DNA of 36,909 nucleotides from Azolla pinnata (GCA_037176905.1 JBBBWG010000804.1:1-36909); one strand, 5' to 3'. Shown: positions 12,245 to 22,276, counted from the stretch's first letter. Made by a program: numbers and translations. Notes: generated by a model not told the origin, from the letters alone.

Positions 12245-13442
12245 TACCCAGCAGTGGACACAAATCTGGAACACTCCATCTTTTTTCTTGTTGAAGAAGA
12301 TGGGTGCTTACTGTTGCACTACTGAATGGCAGATAAATTGTTACCTTATACTTACAGGGAACCTTGAACTCCCAGATTATAAAACCCATTCTTGGTGCAT
12401 GTAGACAGGAAGTAACTTTCTCAACATCAGACGTTTTGGTTGATGGTCCTCATTCTTCTTATCTCACAAATCAGTGAGATCTTTGTATTTTGTTATCGGA
12501 GCAAACAATTTTGCCACTGATTTCTGAGAGCTGGTAATTATAATCAGGATGGCTTACAATTTTATATGCTGAAGTTTCTGCATAGGGGAAAAAACTGGGC
12601 TAGATTTGTCCGTGGAAAAAAGAGTGGTTAACCTGTTGGGAACGTCACACAAGTAGAGCACATGGAAATTAGAGCAAGAACATTCGCTCGAAGGACACTC
12701 ACAAAGACTGGTTTAGAAACAGAAACAACCCAAAGAAGAGTGCAGGGATGGGACAGCGTGAGATTGAAAGCTAAGAAAGTAGGGATCTTTCTGTTAGATT
12801 ATTGGGTTGCAGCAAGGGTATGTTGAGAATTATTAGATACAGAAAGATTTAATGAGGCTGCTGCTGCCTTTTGACGTGTAGAATCAATCGAATGCATTGT
12901 TGCAGTCCTGATGGTTCTAAAAGTGAGCAACTGTGTATCACCTCAACAAATGGATAGGGTACAAATTTTGTCATGATTGGAAATAGCTTCCTGAGTGTGA
13001 GTGATGTCAATAAAACAAGTTGTACCCCCCTAGTTTAGTATGGTGTAGTGTGGAGGGCTTTGGAGTAGTTAACAACTTGCACAATGTTTTGTGTTGGAGT
13101 TGAAGCGATCGTCAAACAAAGAGGGACAACTGTTATGTCCAAATGTAATGCTCTTACTGCAACTAGAATTTGTCCTTTTGATGATCAATTGAATATACCC
13201 TCCATAATCACCTGGCATATGATATTTGTTAACTGAAACCACTTGTTGACAGACCATAGGGAAACCTGTAATCCTGGAAACTTCTAAAATTTTCAAATTC
13301 GCTAGCATATTTATGACTTGTAAACGTGAGATTGTACGAGAGTAAATGGTCACAACAGTCAAGTTCAGATAGATGAATTCATACTTAACTGCTACCTTGT
13401 ATGGAAATTCATTTGAGGCAAGAATAACTAGTTTGTGTGTGA

Positions 13443-15130
13443 ATGTATTGCAGGAAACTAGTTAGCAGCAGCTCAAATTACTTATACTTCTGTGAATGCA
13501 TCGATGGCCAGCAGCTTGTAAATACACACCGTGTAGTAGTGAGGAAACATAGCAAGCTGCGTCACTGTATAAGCTATACATTTTCACTCCTCTTAGTCCT
13601 TGGCTTCTCGTACTCGATCATCTTTTCGGTGGTATGTGCATTTCAGATTTGCCTGATTCTTACTATTCATGTGATATAAAGATTTTTCTAATAGAACTCT
13701 TTTACTAGATTTCTGTTGCTGTCAGCGCTCAGTGGCTAATTTTAATAATTGGAGCAGCTAGTCTTATTCGTCAAAGGAATGCTGTGGCTGAAGGTACTAC
13801 ATGCCTTTTTTGGTCTTCTTCTGCTTTGAAAAATCATTCTCTGGGGAGTTGATATTTCCTACAAGATCTTGGAAATTTTCACTTAAAGTCACCAAGGAAT
13901 AGTAGCTTTGAAATAGTGTGAAGAATTAGAGTTCCATTTTCTGTTAAATTTCAAAAGCTCCACTAACCCGTATTTAAAGTATTTAACAACTATATGTAAA
14001 ATATGCATTCTATGTATCTGTAAAAATTTTGTTAAATGCGTTAAAAATATATAGCATACGTACTGTATGGGTATGGTATGCTACGTATGTAACAACATCG
14101 GTAGAGTCTACACACAAGGTTTTCAATTGCTTTTCATTAATTATTTGTGGAGAGCTGCACCTTTATTCTGAGTTATTGAAGATGCATGTGTTCCGCATTT
14201 ATTCTTGATAAGTTCTGGTGTTAAATATGCAGAGGTGGTTGTTGTGATGCCAACATTTGGTGTGCAGCTCGAAACCTCATATGGCAGGTTTGCACATCAT
14301 AGTAGAAGCTGTTACATTACATTTTTTGTTTCTTTTGCGTTTCTTTTGCCGTACAAACCTGGAATTCATTTGGATGAGGGTAACATTGATAACTAATAGT
14401 ATGTCTAGTGTATAATAAGCAGTGCTAGGTTCTTGATATCTTGTGAACATTATGGTCAGGAACTTAGAAAATAAGAAGATATAGATGTCTGCTGAACTGA
14501 AATTATAGTAAAATCAAAGTAGATTATTAATCCATACATTTTAACTAGATAAGTATTTTAATTGAAATGCTTGAGAATCACAACAGCTGCATCCATAGAT
14601 TCAGCATGCTACATAAATAGGTGCCTGATGAATTGTTAGTATCTTTTTTCCTTGCCATGTAATCAGCCTTTCACTTCTTCTGTTTTGTTCGAATGCTGGT
14701 TCGTTGAATGGCAAGGACATCTGAAGTTCCTTATTGGCTGTGCTTCAGATCAGATCCTCTTGTCTTTCCTTTACTCACTTGTACTTTTGGGTTATCTCTG
14801 TTTTGATGCAGTGGGAAGGTGTTGCGCAGGTTTGTGCCATTGAAGCAAATCTTGGCAGCTGTCATCAATGAGGCAGTGACACCCACCTCTTGTTATTATT
14901 ATCTTGCATTGCTACTGCGAGATGATTCGAAGCTTGTCCTTGCATTTAAGGTCAGCTCAATGCTCGATGGTTCTTTTCATGTTGAGATTGCGATTAAATA
15001 ACTATATGCTAGCATTTCTTCTCGTGTTGCTTAACTATTTGATCACATTTATGCCTAGCAGGGAGTGAGGCCACCTCTTGTTGTGCTTGTCCCGATTTGG
15101 AAATCCTTATGTGAAGCCATCAATAACTAG
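13443..15130 (+). CDS. PIGH: GPI N-acetylglucosaminyltransferase subunit H (PIG-H)
   Basis: PIG-H is a subunit of the ER complex that transfers GlcNAc from UDP-GlcNAc to phosphatidylinositol, the first step of GPI-anchor synthesis. Five exons join cleanly: 13443-13631, 13709-13793, 14233-14287, 14812-14950 and 15062-15130 (TAG), giving 178 residues, close to the usual 180-200. Two hydrophobic segments (about residues 42-62 and 66-82) form the expected membrane hairpin at the exon 1/2 border. The conserved domain follows: VVVVMPTFGVQLETSYG, then GKVLRRFVPLKQIL, INEAVTPTSCYYYLALLLRD and VRPPLVVLVPIWKSLCEAI. The start at ATG 13443 gives a short leader before NYLYF, in line with the family. However, a possible acceptor (TGTATTGCAG) ends at 13453, so an upstream exon supplying the first residues is possible. 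Exons are AT-rich at third positions, unlike the neighbouring PP2C gene. Confidence 0.92.
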
Positions 15131-16129
15131 GGTGCAGATTCGTACGCACTTACATGGTTCTAGCTGGCAGTGCTACATTCAAAGTAATTTGTTCTATGTT
15201 TAACCTTAAAATTTGTTTACTTTTTCTCTCGGAAAGATTTTGATTCTGTTTTCTCAACACACCAGTTACCTGAAGCAGGAAGTAGATGACATTTTGCAAA
15301 GCAAGAGGTCGGGTCTCAGCTGATGTATTTTTTTCCAGTATCCAGGATGGCAATGGAACTAGGTGATCTTGGCCTCAACTCAAAATTTATGTTTCAAGGG
15401 CCACCTTGATAAAAAGAGGGGTTACGACTCGAATATCCTTTGTAAGTGCTTCGTATTGAGGCAACTGATGGACCCTGGTTTTGTGACATGGATTAAGAAC
15501 CCGCATTTGGATGGCCGTGTAAATATGCAAATGGTGTTTTGTTCCATGTCAGCATAAGAGCGGACAAAAAAGTTGTTGTGCCACGGCCATTGCTGCCTTC
15601 CAATTTAGCATGGCTTCATGCAAAATTTCTTCTGCCAGATTTGTTTGCTTATTGTTTTGGAAGTAGGAGGCAATGTGCAAAATAAAAAATAATGTAATGG
15701 GTCATGATAAGTGACTAGCCGCAAAGATCGGATGGAATACAATGGACATTGCCGCTGGCGATGGATATCATCGCCCAATGGCAGACCATGGCCACTTCAT
15801 CGACATCCATCCACCCATGAGGTAAGCAACCGTACATACAAACATTACGTACAGACATGCATGCATGCATACAGAGTGATTTTGATGAAGCTTGTTTCTG
15901 GATCATTTCATTTCAAGTGTTGTTCTTTCTTTTCTTGTTTCTTCTGTACAGTAACAAAGGAACATTTCACTCCCAAGCCAAAAGCCAAGCAGAAACTGTG
16001 TGTGATACAAGAAGCTGCTGCTGGAACCTAAGAAAACAGACTTTCTATACCGCTCACTCAGTCTGGGCTGAGCTGAGCTGAGCCATGCCCGAGCTGAGCC
16101 TGAGCTTCTTCTCTCTCAAACCTCTTTGA
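15131..16129. other. Intergenic region between convergent PIG-H and PP2C-like genes
   Basis: This region holds the 3' ends of two convergent genes. I see no further coding sequence. Short features are a CATGCATGCATG run near 15857 and a GAGCTGAGCTGAGC pentamer-type repeat with GAGCTGAGCC copies at about 16067-16105, just beyond the stop codon of the PP2C-like gene. Confidence 0.5.
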
Positions 16130-17410
16130 TCAAACCTCTTTGAAGCGTACGACAATGCACGAGATCTCATCATCGATCCCGCTCCCACGCGTTCGCGCCT
16201 CTCGAGCGAGGAGCTTCGCGGCTTCCATGGGGTCTTGGACGGGGGCGGCGAGGTCGACAGCTTCCTGGTTGCCGCCGGCGGCGGCGAGCGCCGCCCACAG
16301 CACGCGGCTGCCCAGCACCAAGAAGCGGCACGAGAGGTCGAGGAGGACGTGCGAGACGTCGGGCTTGGCGCTGAGCCGGTGCTGCTCCTTGAGCGCGGCA
16401 AAGCCAAAGGCGCGGGTGAGCGAAGGCATCATCGTCGTCGTCGTCATCGTCGCATCAACGCGAGGAGGAAGAAGCTGAGGAAGCTGAGGCTGAGGCTGAG
16501 GCTGATGATGATGATGATGTTGATGATGAGGCTGATGATGATGAGGCTGATGATGATGATGATGATGATGATGGGTAGTGGCGAGATGGTCGACGGAGAG
16601 CTGGACAGCACGGCCGTCGCGGCAAAGGATGGCGCGGCTGTCGCCCACGTTGGCCACGATGAGCGAGGCGCCCGCGTGGAGGATCATGGCCATCGCCATC
16701 ACCAAGAACACAACCTCCTCCTCCTCACCACCACCATCGCCATCACCATCACCATCGCCATTATCGACATCGACATCGACATCGACATCGACATCATCCC
16801 TAACCCTACTACTATTCCGCCCCCGAATTNNNNNNNNNNNNNNNNNNNNNNNNNNNNNNNNNNNNNNNNNNNNNNNNNNNNNNNNNNNNNNNNNNNNNNN
16901 NNNNNNNNNNNNNNNNNNNNNNNNNNNNNCATCGCCATTATCGACATCGACATCGACATCGACATCGACATCATCCCTAACCCTACTACTATTCCGCCCC
17001 CGAATTCCTCCTGCCGTGATCTTCCGCACCTCGGCCGCCACGTAGCTGCGCCGTCGGAGATGCTCTCTCGCCGCCGCCTCATCCATCTCCGGAGCCTTCC
17101 CGCCAAGCCCTGATGATCGTGATGGTGGTGGGGATGGTGATGATGGCGGTCGCATGATGCAGTAGCCGAAGATGGCTTGCGGCTGCATCCCATGCTCTTG
17201 GGCAGCCCCCCGGCCACATGTCATCTGCGAAGAGGACCATGATGAGGAGTGATGGACATCCTCTGCCACTGCTTTGTCATCACAGGTTTTTGCTGCCACC
17301 TCGGTGGCGGCGGCGGCGGCGGCAAAGTGCCCATCGTGCCGTCGTTGGCGATGCTGACGTGTCCTCCCTTCTTCCATTGAATCCCTTCTGATTCGCTCAA
17401 TTTTTTGCAT
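16130..17410 (-). CDS. PP2C-type protein phosphatase relative, catalytically degenerate
   Basis: The C-terminal half matches plant PP2C (PPM) Ser/Thr phosphatases: ASLIVANVGDSRAILCRDGR (about 16612-16670), LTRAFGFAALK, FLVLGSRVLWAA, then QDPMEAAKLLAREARTRGS and DDEISCIVVRF before TGA at 16130-16132. Against the family pattern it lacks metal-site residues. RAFGD is RAFGF, ASDGLWD is GSRVLWA, and I find no DGHGG block in the N-terminal half. The stretch between SVDH and the RAFG motif, normally the DERxRIExAGG region, is replaced by a His/Gln/Pro-rich tract from a GAT-type triplet repeat. An Asp-Val and Asp-Gly repeat precedes the conserved part. The frame is open throughout, including across the 100-N gap; removing one copy of the flanking duplication would leave about 367 codons. 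The start at 17410 is arbitrary, and upstream exons are possible. It is either a pseudophosphatase or a decaying copy. Confidence 0.75.
   Translation of the reverse strand: MQKIERIRRDSMEEGRTRQHRQRRHDGHFAAAAAATEVAAKTCDDKAVAEDVHHSSSWSSSQMTCGRGAAQEHGMQPQAIFGYCIMRPPSSPSPPPSRSSGLGGKAPEMDEAAAREHLRRRSYVAAEVRKITAGGIRGRNSSRVRDDVDVDVDVDVDNGDXXXXXXXXXXXXXXXXXXXXXXXXXXXXXXXXXXIRGRNSSRVRDDVDVDVDVDVDNGDGDGDGDGGGEEEEVVFLVMAMAMILHAGASLIVANVGDSRAILCRDGRAVQLSVDHLATTHHHHHHHHQPHHHQPHHQHHHHHQPQPQPQLPQLLPPRVDATMTTTTMMPSLTRAFGFAALKEQHRLSAKPDVSHVLLDLSCRFLVLGSRVLWAALAAAGGNQEAVDLAAPVQDPMEAAKLLAREARTRGSGIDDEISCIVVRFKEV
16753..17006. repeat. 77 bp exact direct duplication flanking the N gap
   Basis: Positions 16753-16829 and 16930-17006 are identical: both start CATCGCCATTATCGACATCG, run through a CGACAT repeat and end in ACTATTCCGCCCCCGAATT. 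The left copy stops exactly at the first N and the right copy begins exactly after the last N. This is what results when two contigs that overlap are placed end to end with a gap instead of being merged. Confidence 0.95.
16830..16929. other. Assembly gap of exactly 100 N
   Basis: All 100 positions are N, the conventional length for a gap of unknown size. The gap sits inside the PP2C-like open frame and is flanked on both sides by the same 77 bp sequence. Confidence 0.99.
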
Positions 17411-18727
17411 TGAATCAACGATCTATCAAACCATTCTTGCCAAAAATAGCTTGGGGGATCCTTGCCAAAAATGGCTGCAAACCTCCTTACCATCAATTGG
17501 ACAATGCAACCACCGCTAGACACACACATACACACAAGAACACACACCACACACACACACACATTCTGGTGGTGTTGATTACCAGGTTCCTCTGATGAAA
17601 GGAAAAAAAAGATCCGCGAGACTACTAGCAGGCAGTTTGTTGGCATACCCCGAGTTGGGCCGAATTGAGTCGAGTCAAGTTGGACTTTGTCCTGGTGCTT
17701 ATTGTCGATTGCTCCTTTTGATCTTCTCCTTCGGCTTTTGGTTGATGGGGTCGAGCACGGTTGGCTACAGTCCTATGCTCAAGCACAGCAAACTCGAGGA
17801 GCACTACAAAAGGCTTTTGATTCGAGTTTGTCACGGGTATCGGATGGAGCTAACAGTTGCTTCAAATTAGCACTTGAAAGTGATGATCGTCATTTTTCAA
17901 ATAGTTCCCGAGCATTGCTATCTACTAAATTTAGGCAGTTCTGTCAAATAGAGAAAATCGAATTCGGAGGCGGCATCCAAATGATTGTGGAGCTACGAGT
18001 TGCGGTGCGATCGACGCAGAGCACGCAAATCCCAGCTAGCCATTCCTTCGTTTGATCACGACAAGCTTATAACGGTTGAACTGCGCCCACGATGCAGCAC
18101 TTTGGATTGTCGCAGTAGCTTCAGATTTTGTCGGATTGTTCGTTGATCGCAGCTGAAACTCGCGGAAGGCCGAGGTGGGGGGGAATCGACGGTATCGAAT
18201 CGGAATTTCGATTTGATGATCAGGAGCAGAATCGGATCCCAAACTTGAGCAAAATGTTTTTTTTTTTCCTTCTATGTTGGGAGGGGAGATGCAGCGAGGG
18301 GCATGTTTGGGAATTAAGTGAAAGTGTTCGGGCCTTTTCTTGCCACGGAGTTAGTTATGTCAGTTATTTCACACAACACTCGCAAACTGAAAATCTGCAG
18401 AAGAAGAAGAAACAAAACGGAAAAAGGCCAAAGTCCCAAAAGTCTCATCGTGTTCCTCGCAGCTGCTGCTTCCGCTTCCGCTCTTTTGATTCTGCTCCTG
18501 ATTCTGCTCCTGGTTCTTGCTCCTGATTCTTGCTTCTGCTGCTGAGCTCTGGGAAAAAGGGAAGGAAATCGGGCAGAGGAGCAGGAGAAGCTCCATGTAA
18601 AATCGTTGATTGGTGCTTGGCCAAGCGGCGCAACTCCGCGATGGCAGCATCGATCTCGATCCCTACTGGGAAAAGGAAGGGAATCGGACGCGAGAAGCGG
18701 AAGAAGAAGCCCCATGCGATCGATGCG
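17411..18727. other. Region between divergent PP2C-like and XTH genes
   Basis: This should hold the promoters and 5' ends of two divergent genes. There is a CA-rich run (ACACACATACACACAAGAAC and similar) at about 17520-17563. The XTH frame is open back to an ATG at 18530 and another at 18641, but the sequence there (Lys/Arg/Gly-rich) does not look like a secreted enzyme. TTCTGCTCCTGATTCTGCTC-type repeats lie at about 18485-18545. I could not identify a TATA box with confidence. Confidence 0.45.
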
Positions 18728-21547
18728 ATGGCGGCGGCGCTGCTCGTGGTGATGGCGATGGCGGCGGCGGAATCGGGGGAGCGTGTCGCAGGAGCGGCGA
18801 GATTCGCGGGCGCGAAGCTGCTGGAATCTGCAGCTGCATATGACGAGCAAGACGACCTGAATTTGGGGGGAGAATCTGCCGGAGCAGCTGCAGCTCATGC
18901 TGCCATAGCCGGCGGCCGAGGAAGGGGGAGCGGAAGCGAGGGAGCTGGACAAGGAGATGATCCAGAGGACGGTGAAGAATCTGCAGCAGCGGCAGATTCG
19001 GCGGAGCACCGGAGCATCGATAGCCATGGAAACAGCAGCAGATTCAGCAGAAGAAGCAGCAACTCTAGCAGATTGAAGAAGGAGAAGGAGAAGAAGAAGA
19101 ACGGATCGAGGGCATTGTTCCCGTCTGCCTTCGCCAACGTTTGGGCGCCGGGGCATCAGTCGGTGTCGGAGGATCTGCGCAGCGTCAGCATCACCCTCGA
19201 CAAGCGCTCAGGTCCATTGGGAGCTTGTGATCTTTCTATCTAGACTACTATCTCAGGACATGTCCATGGCCATGGAAGCTTCATCTCTTCTCTAGAGATA
19301 CTGTCTTGCACTATTTCCTTCCTGAATCTCAAGACATGAACTTCATTCCTGGCCATCATTGCAAAGCTTTGATCTTTCTCTCCTGTAACTGTCTTGCAAC
19401 TCTTTTAATTCCGGAACCTCGGACATGTCAGATGGCCCATGGAAGCTTTTCATCTTTCTCTACTGCCTTGCAGTCTACTTTCACCTGAATCTTGACAAGA
19501 TTCGGCGCCATGGAAGCTTCATCTCTTCTCTAGAGATGCTGTCTTGCACTCCTTCATTTGATTCCTGAATCTCAAGGCATGAACTGAATCTGAATTGGCC
19601 ATGGATTCAGCTTCATCTTTTCACTTGCACTGGACCTTGAATTCCCTGAATCTCTGACACGTTCCATGTCTCGCTCTCGCTGCAGGCAGCGGCTTCCGAT
19701 CGAAGTCGCCATACCTGTACGGCTACTTCAGCGCCGCCATCAAGCTGCCGGGGAGCATCAACACCGCGGGGGTCGCCATCACCTTCTACGTGAGCCCATT
19801 TCATCGCTGTCGCTAAACCCTAAGAGAACCAGGCTGATTCCTAAACCCCCCAAAACCCCCAAAACCCTAATCCCTAATCTCTAAACCCCAAGCCCCAAAA
19901 CCCTAATCCCTAAACCCCCAAAAAACCCAAAACCCTAGTCCCTAGTCCCCAAAACCCTAATCTCTAAACCCCAAACCCCAAAACCCTAATCTCTAAACCC
20001 CCGAACCCCTAAACCCTAATCCCTAAACCCCTAAACCCTGATCGATTCGACCGTGTGCTTCTGATGCAGATGTCGAACAGCGATCTGTACCCCAAGAATC
20101 ACGACGAGATCGACTTCGAGTTCCTTGGGGTGGTCCCTGGCGAGCCGGTGGTGGTGCAGACCAATGTGTATGGCAATGGCAGCACGAGCATCGGCCGCGA
20201 GCAGCGCTACCACCTCTGGTTCGACCCCACGGCCGGATTCCACCGCTACTCCATACTCTGGACTCCCAACCACACTGTGTGAGTCACCTCTCCTCGGATC
20301 GATCGATCGATCGATCGATTTTAGGAGCTAAATCGAGCTCCAAATTCTATCGTGGAACTAGCCCTAATGGAAACCCTAATTACCAAACCCTAACCCTAAC
20401 CATGGCTGGCTAGCTGGCTGGCTGGTTGATTCCATGGATGCAGCTTCTCCACCTATCCATCCAAGCTGGGAATGCTATCATGGAAATCACCCTAATGAAA
20501 ACCCTAATTACTAAACCCTAACCCTAACCATGGGTGGCTGATTCCATTGGATGCAGGTTATCCATCGGTCGATCATAGGAGCTCACTAAATCCAGCTGGG
20601 GAATGCTATCATGGAACTTACCCTAACGAAAACCCTAGTTACCAAACCCTAAGTTCCATGGCTGGCTGATTCCATGCATGGATGCAGGCAGGTTCTCCGT
20701 CAATCGATCCATCAATCGATCGATCATTGGAGCTACATCCACCTGTGGAATGCTATCACCCTAATTACCAAACCCTAGCTGATTCTATAGATGTAGGTTC
20801 TGATCCATCGATCGATCGACCATAGGAGCTAAATCCAGCTGGGAATGCTATCATGGGAAATCACCCGAATGAAGACCCTAATCACCAAACCCTAACCCTA
20901 ATCACGGCTGGCTGATTTCCATTCTGGATGCAGGTTCTCGATCGACGGGATTCCGATCCGGGAGCTGAAGAGCTCGTCGCAGCTCGGCGCGCACTACCCT
21001 TCCAAGCCCATGTCAGTATACGCCACGATTTGGGATGCATCATCGTGGGCCACCGAGGGAGGCAAGTACAAGGTCAACTACACATATGCGCCCTTCGTCG
21101 CTTCCTACACCGACTTCGAGCTCCATGGCTGCCGCCAGCAGCAGAGCTCCGAAGAAGACGAAGAGGAAGCCTTAGGTAGTGAAGATGATTCACAAGAAGA
21201 ATCAGAATCAGAAGAAGAAGAAGAACAAGACCCATCTTCATCATCACCATCATCATCACCTTCGTCGACATCAGCTCGATTCGACGACGATCGGACTCAG
21301 CAGGCAAGACAATTGGAACAAGCTGGATCTGAAGAAGAACAAGAACAAGCACAAGAACAAGAAGAATCTGAAGAACACCCAGCTGAATCGAATCGAAGCC
21401 GAGATGATGCCGAACCTGCCGACGATTACGACGATGGCGACTACGAGATCGACGATTACATGAGGCCGAGATTCGTGTGCAGCATCGGCAATGGCTCAGA
21501 ATCTTCATCATCATCTTCATCATCAGCTTCATCATCAGCTTCTTCTG

Positions 21548-21579
<32 letters not shown>

Positions 21580-21708
21580 CCGTTCCCCGATCCCTTCCTC
21601 AGCCTCGAGGATGAGAGCAGCCTGCGGTGGGTGCAGCAGAACTACATGGTTTACGACTACTGCGCCGATTCGCGCCGCTACCCTCAACCCCTCCCTGAAT
21701 GTACCTAA
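18728..21708 (+). CDS. Xyloglucan endotransglucosylase/hydrolase (XTH), group III-like, with two large insertions
   Basis: XTHs (GH16) are secreted enzymes that cut and rejoin xyloglucan in the cell wall. Four exons fit: 18728-19211, 19686-19789, 20070-20278 and 20934-21708 (TAA), 523 residues against the usual 290-360. The chosen ATG gives a signal-peptide-like start ([17 protein letters not shown]); in-frame ATGs at 18641 and 18530 are possible but would bury it. The catalytic motif is [10 protein letters not shown], nucleophile Glu209 and acid/base Glu213 in this numbering. Then come NGST (N-glycosylation site), [22 protein letters not shown] and [19 protein letters not shown]. The end [16 protein letters not shown] and [10 protein letters not shown] is the XET C-terminal domain. 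The pattern is closest to group III-B (XTH27-30 type). Residues about 20-128 and 333-490 are low-complexity insertions (Ala/Gly/Ser/Lys; then Glu/Gln/Ser). All three introns are repeat-filled. Confidence 0.93.
19269..19672. repeat. Tandem repeats in XTH intron 1
   Basis: The block CATGGAAGCTTCATCTCTTC, continuing TCTAGAGATACTGTCTTGCACT and then CCTGAATCTCAAGACATGAACT, begins at 19269. A near-copy begins at 19509 (with GATGCTG and CTCAAGGCATGAACTG). Partial copies lie between them (CATGGAAGCTTTTCATCTTT near 19438) and after (CAGCTTCATCTTTTCACTTG near 19607, followed by CCTGAATCTCTGACACGTTC). Most of the 474 bp intron is made of this unit, about 70 bp in its fullest form. Confidence 0.75.
19810..20042. 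repeat. Degenerate plant telomere-like CCCTAA(A) array forming XTH intron 2
   Basis: Nearly all of the 280 bp intron consists of variants of CCCTAAACCC, CCCTAATCCC and CCCCAAAACC. The plant telomere repeat is TTTAGGG/CCCTAAA. Here the units are irregular, so this is an old or error-prone expansion rather than a fresh telomere fragment. It ends shortly before the acceptor TTCTGATGCAG at 20059-20069. Confidence 0.85.
20297..20940. repeat. Tandem array in XTH intron 3 carrying copies of the 3' splice junction
   Basis: Units of about 105-137 bp contain, in order: GGAGCTAAATCCAGCTGGGA, ATGCTATCATGG, CACCCTAATGAAAACCCTAA, CAAACCCTAACCCTAA, GGCTGGCTGATTCCAT and GGATGCAG|GTTCTC. The AG ending each junction copy falls at 20443, 20556, 20691, 20796 (TAG) and 20933; the last is the true acceptor. 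Several copies also resemble the first bases of exon 4 (GTTCTCGATCGAC) downstream of the AG. A GATCGATCGATC run is at 20297-20320. Confidence 0.8.
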
Positions 21709-21732
21709 CACCTGATCAGCAGCTTTAAGCAC

Positions 21733-21760
21733 ACCCTAAACCCTAAAACCCTAAAACCCT
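21733..21760. repeat. Telomere-like CCCTAAA motif after the XTH stop codon
   Basis: CACCCTAAACCCTAAAACCC and a further CCCTAAAACCC copy lie about 25 bases past the stop, presumably in the 3' UTR. Confidence 0.6.
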
Positions 21761-22276
21761 TCTCATTCGTTTTCTTGTTTAACCGCCAATAACCGCCGCG
21801 GAAGGGAATGAATCCCTCTCTTCTGCAATATTGTGCTGTAATGCAGATGAAAGAAAGGAAGAAAAAAAAACTCACAGAACAGCAAAATGAAATCTAACCA
21901 GCATTGCAAGGATCTGTGTTCCTGCTCTCCCCGCTCGCTCGCTTGCTCGTGATCTTTAATCACGCGTCGCAGAAGATTGTTTATGGGTCCGATCTGTGTG
22001 CAAATGCCGACATTGCACACAGATCTTCTCGTAGCTCCTTTCTCTGTGTTTTTCTCTGTTTTGCCGTGGGTAGAAATTTGTGATGCTCTCCAACATGTTT
22101 TGCAGCTATGGTAGCAGAAGCTTTTCTCCCAATTGTATAACACAAGGTTCCCATTGCACGTTCTAGGGACTTTAATCTGCTGCAGTGTTGCTGAGTATGG
22201 GCCTACTGGTCATGGCTGATTGGATTCGGATCAAACCAGACTGTTATCATCAATCTGAAAGACTGTTATACCTCTT

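Noticed and set aside
16235..17113. Forward-strand 292-codon frame opposite the PP2C-like gene
   Set aside because: The conserved PP2C blocks are on the reverse strand; the forward frame is an Arg/Met/Ile/Asp repeat shadow.
18314..19156. Reverse-strand 280-codon frame opposite XTH exon 1
   Set aside because: It is antisense to an exon with clear XTH homology; Ser/Arg/Leu runs mirror the GC-rich triplets on the coding strand.
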